Below are positions 33,952-37,331 of a stretch of DNA of 37,331 nucleotides, piece after piece. The position numbers and the translations under genes were made by a program. The notes beneath the pieces were generated by a model. It was given only the letters and a program-made list of their open reading frames with translations, did not search any database and was not told where the DNA came from. Numbering within the stretch: position 1 is the first letter of the stretch; each line of letters opens with the position of its first letter. The stretch comes from Desulfobacterales bacterium HSG2 (GTDB lineage Bacteria > Desulfobacterota > Desulfobacteria > Desulfobacterales > 4be13), in the NCBI GenBank assembly GCA_030378035.1, contig JAUCGI010000022.1, positions 1 to 37,331 of the forward strand. Direction: 5' to 3'.

Positions 33952-35759
33952 CATATCCCCGGCAGTTCTGTCACAATTCCCTTCTCCTCAAGATACGGTT
34001 CAAGCCTGCTCCCGAATCCGTGCTTGCTGAAAAAAGCCAGTCTGAGCTCCTTGCCGGAAAAACGGTCATTGTGAAGGCGGACGGCTTTTTCCGTGAACTC
34101 ATCCACGGTCTTTTCGGTAATTTTGTTCAGGTATCCGGGGAGATAATTCTTGCACTGCGCCATGATGACGGAGTCCTTTCCCTCCAGAACAACATCAATC
34201 TCCTCGCCGCTCGGCAGATGATAGCCGATTACGGGAACAAACTCCGTGACATCAATTCCCTTCACGATTCCGCCCCTGCCGGCGATGACATGCCGGATAA
34301 GTTTCAGCAGCACCTCCAGTTCGTAATACCGGCCCTTGAGATTGTTGTGTCTCCCCTGTAGCACCTCGAGCTTCCTGCGCAGCTCCTCTGCCTCGTCCAG
34401 TTCCAATTCCAGTTGTTCGGCACGGTCTCTCAGATCATCCAGCATGTTGTCGTTTCTGAGATAGGTGTCGAACTCGTCATCGGGCAGGCCGTACAGATCG
34501 GCATTGATCGTCATCAGCACCTTTTTCAGTGTCCGGTCGAAGACGCCGCCGTATCTGCCGCCCCTGTCCTCGATCAGATCGTATTTGTGCAGAAACTTCA
34601 GTTCCCTCCGCAACTTTTCCTCGTCCATTTCGAGCGACATGGCCTGTTTCAACTGACTCGGATAATACCATTCCCCCTCGTGCCGGCATAGGAAATATGT
34701 GATTTTCCGCAGGTTGGTGTCATTGACGCCGTACATGGCATACGACAGGTATTCCTCCCAGTCGTTCCTGATGCGGCCTTTTTCAACTTCCCGGGCCAGT
34801 GCCCGGTCCGCATCGTCAGAGGTGGAAATTTCAGGCTTGCCTGTCTCCGGAGTCAGCAGGTCAACGATCCGTCCCGGAACATTGTTGATTATGTGCGTAA
34901 TGTATTCGGCGACTTCCCTGTCGATCCGGTGTCCGAAAAGACTGGCATAGTTCAGCGTCATTTCCGCCGACTCGGATTCATCCATCTTCGGCATAAGGAT
35001 CTCGTTGAACCGCATCAGATCATTGGAGACGACTCCCATCAGCGATCCGGTAATGAGAAGCGGTGCCATCCGGTTTTCATACGATGACCTGTATGCCTTG
35101 CAGGGTTTGTCCTCCTTTCCGGCATCGATATACATGTTCAGGTACTCAAAGTCGTCGAGCATCTGCACGACCTGATCCCCGGCACGGACCATCGAGGAAA
35201 ACCCCTCGGGAACCCCCACAGCCGCGAGAACATATTCATACTGCGGCATTTTCTGTTGTGAGAAACGCAAGGTGTTTCTCAGACGGTCCGTGATGATCTT
35301 CTTGTTCGGCATCGACAGCGGGGCGATCTCCTCCAGAAGTGTCCCGATGTCCGGTATCCGGGTGTCCGGTTTCACAGCCGTCCGGTTCCAGGTGATGTCG
35401 CGGGTGTAGTATCCGACAACCTGCATGTAGAAGCGGATGGCAAGGTCGGTGTAAAATTCCTGTCCGCTGCGTCTGTCCTCCCTGAACTCGTAATAAAACG
35501 GGATCAGTCCCTTCTGTTCGCTGAACAGAATGTTGTACAGACGTTCGAGAACAAGACTTTTTCCGATCTTGCGCCGGCCCAGAAAAGCGATGCTTCGGCT
35601 TATTTTTTTCCTGATATTTCCTGCCCATCTGTAAAGGAATTCCAGTTCCGCTGCCCTGCCGATGAACAGGTCCGGGTCGCCCACCCGCTCCTCAATGGCG
35701 AATTCGACGCCTTTCAGGTCCCAGCGATGATTCTCTTTCGGTTTAAGTAATTTTTCCAT
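33951..35759 (-). CDS. AAA ATPase with C-terminal restriction-endonuclease-like domain
   Basis: 602 residues from MEKLLKPKENHRW; CGGAG seven bases upstream fixes this start, although the frame is open for 65 more codons. Walker A is GRRKIGKSLVL (~57-66); VVQMLDDFEYL is a likely Walker B. A winged-helix region (~347-415) follows, then a coiled coil (~435-490) and a nuclease-like domain: SGEEIDVVLEG, then IMAQCKNYL, that is D...QxK, a variant PD-(D/E)XK core, at ~510-535. This layout resembles the archaeal/bacterial DUF234-type ATPases. Likely cytoplasmic and DNA-acting. Three fragments of the same family lie elsewhere in this window (1417-1465, 8588-8692, 30366-30395), so it has been copied and lost repeatedly. 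The 247 bp upstream (35760-36006) hold no gene I can support. Confidence 0.85.
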   Translation of the reverse strand: MEKLLKPKENHRWDLKGVEFAIEERVGDPDLFIGRAAELEFLYRWAGNIRKKISRSIAFLGRRKIGKSLVLERLYNILFSEQKGLIPFYYEFREDRRSGQEFYTDLAIRFYMQVVGYYTRDITWNRTAVKPDTRIPDIGTLLEEIAPLSMPNKKIITDRLRNTLRFSQQKMPQYEYVLAAVGVPEGFSSMVRAGDQVVQMLDDFEYLNMYIDAGKEDKPCKAYRSSYENRMAPLLITGSLMGVVSNDLMRFNEILMPKMDESESAEMTLNYASLFGHRIDREVAEYITHIINNVPGRIVDLLTPETGKPEISTSDDADRALAREVEKGRIRNDWEEYLSYAMYGVNDTNLRKITYFLCRHEGEWYYPSQLKQAMSLEMDEEKLRRELKFLHKYDLIEDRGGRYGGVFDRTLKKVLMTINADLYGLPDDEFDTYLRNDNMLDDLRDRAEQLELELDEAEELRRKLEVLQGRHNNLKGRYYELEVLLKLIRHVIAGRGGIVKGIDVTEFVPVIGYHLPSGEEIDVVLEGKDSVIMAQCKNYLPGYLNKITEKTVDEFTEKAVRLHNDRFSGKELRLAFFSKHGFGSRLEPYLEEKGIVTELPGI

Positions 35760-36006
35760 GTTTGTCTCCGTTATTTCTGGTTCTAACGGATTTTGTGGTT
35801 TCAGGTGATTTAAGCCGGCTGCGGCACTGAAAGCCAAATTCCCGGGTTTCCGGATTTTCAGACCGCGGAGAGTGCCGCGCCCGGGAATATGACAGCGGAT
35901 TGGAGGATGAAACGGATTTTCTGTTATCCGTTTAATCCTGAAATCCGGTGTCATATCATATTCCCTGAGACCACAAAAAGAGTTAGAATCAGTAACATCG
36001 CGCTGC

Positions 36007-36978
36007 TTAAGGTTTTAAAAAAATATTCTTTACCACATTTATCAGGTATATATAAAAATTCCCTTCCATTTCCCGAAATAACATAAATTGTCCCCTGTCG
36101 CCTATGAACGGACGTAAAAGCCAGGCAAACTGAGTGCCCACAAACATATATATTAATGTCCAAATTTTTATAATAACAGAATTCGGGTCATATCCGCTTT
36201 TTATTGTCAGAAAGCGTAATCCTCTCCACAATATGTTAATTCCGAACCCCCCTGATATTACAGAGAACAGAAGATTTAAAAGTGAGAAAAAGCTATGGGT
36301 GCCGGTAAAAAAAGTGAAAAAAAGTAATATGGGAGCGAAAGAAATCATTATTGCACTAATAAGATATGTGGAAACCAACAGCATACTCAGAGTTTGTCCG
36401 AGTGAAAGCTTGGAACCCAGCAGTATGTTAAAAGTGAAAAGTGCCGGCAAACAGACTGCCAGTGTTCCGAAAAGCATCAGCGGCACTTTGATACCGGAAG
36501 AAATTATTTGCCAATACCCGGAATACATTCCGACAGATGCACCATAAACAAAAGAGAACAGAAGAGAGTAAAGCGTGAAAAATTTAATCTGACTTTTCAG
36601 GTCTTCTTCCTGATAGATTTTTTCAAAAAGATACTCTCGTTCCCTCAGCAGAATCTGACCCAGATTATAACTTTTTATTTTTTCCATACGATGATCAACT
36701 GATTTTTTATCGAGGAAAAGCAGTGAATGACAATTCGGGCATTCTTTTGAATCATCATCCACATTTACATATTTGTTACAGGATGGGCAAACACTCATTG
36801 TTTTTTCCGCATGAACCTGATCCGCCTGATCTGATTTTTCCGATTTGTCTTCTTCTGTTCTTTTTTCCGTATGAATCTGATCCGTCTGATCTGCTTTATC
36901 TTCTATTTGACAATTCGGGCATTCTTTTGAATTATCATCCACATTTACATATTTATCTTCTGTTTTTTCAGTTACCAT
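36007..36978 (-). CDS. Zinc-ribbon multi-pass membrane protein
   Basis: 323 residues. The first ~95 residues contain a duplicated segment KYVNVDD.SKECPNC, once at ~9-23 with only one Cys pair and again at ~67-83 after CPSCNK, forming one complete CxxC...CxxC zinc ribbon. Between them is a Lys/Glu/Asp-rich linker. From ~130 on there are about five to six hydrophobic membrane segments (TLYSLLFSFVYGASVG, MLFGTLAVCLPALFTF, MLLVSTYLISAIMI, ILLFFTFFTG and others), ending in a conserved-looking RPFIGD...REMEGNFY motif. It would sit in the inner membrane with the ribbon in the cytoplasm. I do not recognise a named function. It has a lower GC content than its neighbours. Confidence 0.8.
   Translation of the reverse strand: MVTEKTEDKYVNVDDNSKECPNCQIEDKADQTDQIHTEKRTEEDKSEKSDQADQVHAEKTMSVCPSCNKYVNVDDDSKECPNCHSLLFLDKKSVDHRMEKIKSYNLGQILLREREYLFEKIYQEEDLKSQIKFFTLYSLLFSFVYGASVGMYSGYWQIISSGIKVPLMLFGTLAVCLPALFTFNILLGSKLSLGQTLSMLLVSTYLISAIMISFAPILLFFTFFTGTHSFFSLLNLLFSVISGGFGINILWRGLRFLTIKSGYDPNSVIIKIWTLIYMFVGTQFAWLLRPFIGDRGQFMLFREMEGNFYIYLINVVKNIFLKP
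36729..36954. repeat. Tandem duplication in the membrane protein gene
   Basis: 36729-36774 and 36909-36954 are 46-bp copies with one mismatch. The intervening DNA also contains two related blocks built on GAWCTGATCCGYCTGATCTG. The pattern indicates a duplication that doubled the zinc-ribbon half-motif and linker while keeping the frame. Confidence 0.85.
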
Positions 36979-37034
36979 ACCATATCCTATCTATTTAAAA
37001 TCGACACCTTTCAGCGAAGAGGCTCCTTATGTAA

Positions 37035-37331
37035 GTTCTGTCAGCGGTCCCGCATGACCGGCAAACCGCGAATGAACGCGAATGAACGCTAAATGCAGGT
37101 TCTGTCAGCGGTTCCGCATGACCGGCAAACCGCGAATGAACGCTAAATGCAGGTTCTGTCAGCGGTTCCGCATGACCGGCAAACCGCGGATGAACGCTAA
37201 ATGCAAGTTCTGTCAGCGGTCCCGCATGACCGGCAAACCGCGAATGAACGCGAATGAACGCTAAATGCAGGTTCTGTCAGCGGTTCCGCATGACCGGCAA
37301 ACCGCGAATGAACGCTAAATGCAGGTTCTGT
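37035..37331. repeat. Minisatellite of 64/54-bp units, cut by window end
   Basis: Units start at GTTCTGTCAGCGG: 37035 (64 bp), 37099 (54), 37153 (54), 37207 (64), 37271 (54) and a sixth begins at 37325. The 10-bp difference is one extra CGAATGAACG. Each unit holds a small GCGG/CCGC inverted repeat. There are no unique spacers, so it is not a CRISPR array. CGCGAATGAACGCGAATGAACG also occurs inside MITE copy 2, pointing to a shared origin. The interval 36979-37034 shows nothing else. Confidence 0.92.

Noticed and set aside
37035..37331. Regular repeats that could be taken for a CRISPR array
   Set aside because: Units are contiguous 54/64-bp copies with no unique spacers and no cas genes nearby.

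Overview
This window is a gene-dense accessory region. All 17 protein-coding genes I can support lie on the minus strand, so it reads right to left. Its composition looks near 50% GC by eye. No rRNA, tRNA or taxonomic marker gene is present. The giant Ser/Thr-kinase/ATPase/GAF/histidine-kinase protein, the receiver-SpoIIE phosphatase, the many simple repeats and the MITE-like palindromic elements would suit a large, repeat-rich genome such as a filamentous or multicellular Desulfobacterota (Desulfonema-like). That placement is a guess from gene style.

Right end (33.4-37.3 kb): a minisatellite of 54/64-bp units at the window edge; a zinc-ribbon membrane protein; an AAA ATPase with a C-terminal restriction-endonuclease-like domain; then a scar zone holding a DUF262 gene fragment, a truncated reading frame and a 218-bp MITE-like element. 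Next (30.4-33.4 kb) is a tight three-gene operon: DUF262 protein, RecF/OLD-type ATPase and an unrecognised 272-residue protein.

Core (9.3-30.2 kb): a probable anti-phage defence island. In transcription order it has an SNF2-type helicase (DrmD-like), a 1570-residue Eco57I-type adenine methylase (DrmMI-like), two ABC/RecF-type ATPases, a 2088-residue DEAD helicase with DUF1998 and a terminal Vsr-like nuclease domain (DruE-like), a third ATPase translationally coupled to a 211-residue possibly Toprim-like protein, and a UvrD-type helicase with a RelE/ParE-like N-terminus. This looks like the modification/remodelling half of class 1 DISARM joined to a Druantia-style helicase, followed by a possible 'split Gabija' (ATPase, nuclease candidate, UvrD helicase). 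No separate DrmA, DrmB or DrmC, and no BREX PglZ or BrxC, is visible. The most likely undescribed system is this combination.

Left end (1-8.5 kb): a signalling cluster. A receiver/SpoIIE phosphatase and a receiver/histidine kinase (cut by the window edge) share near-identical N-termini with variable numbers of an acidic 'FADE' repeat. Between them sits the giant kinase/ATPase/GAF/histidine kinase. Scraps of the AAA-nuclease gene lie just upstream of both receiver genes, suggesting an ancestral AAA gene-receiver gene pair that was duplicated and decayed.

Non-coding structure is unusually rich: two MITE-like elements with matching terminal inverted repeats and perfect 8-bp target duplications; a heptamer array and two inverted hexamer arrays sited exactly at gene ends or starts; and at least four dispersed gene fragments. 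Domain calls come from reading motifs by eye; no database search was run.
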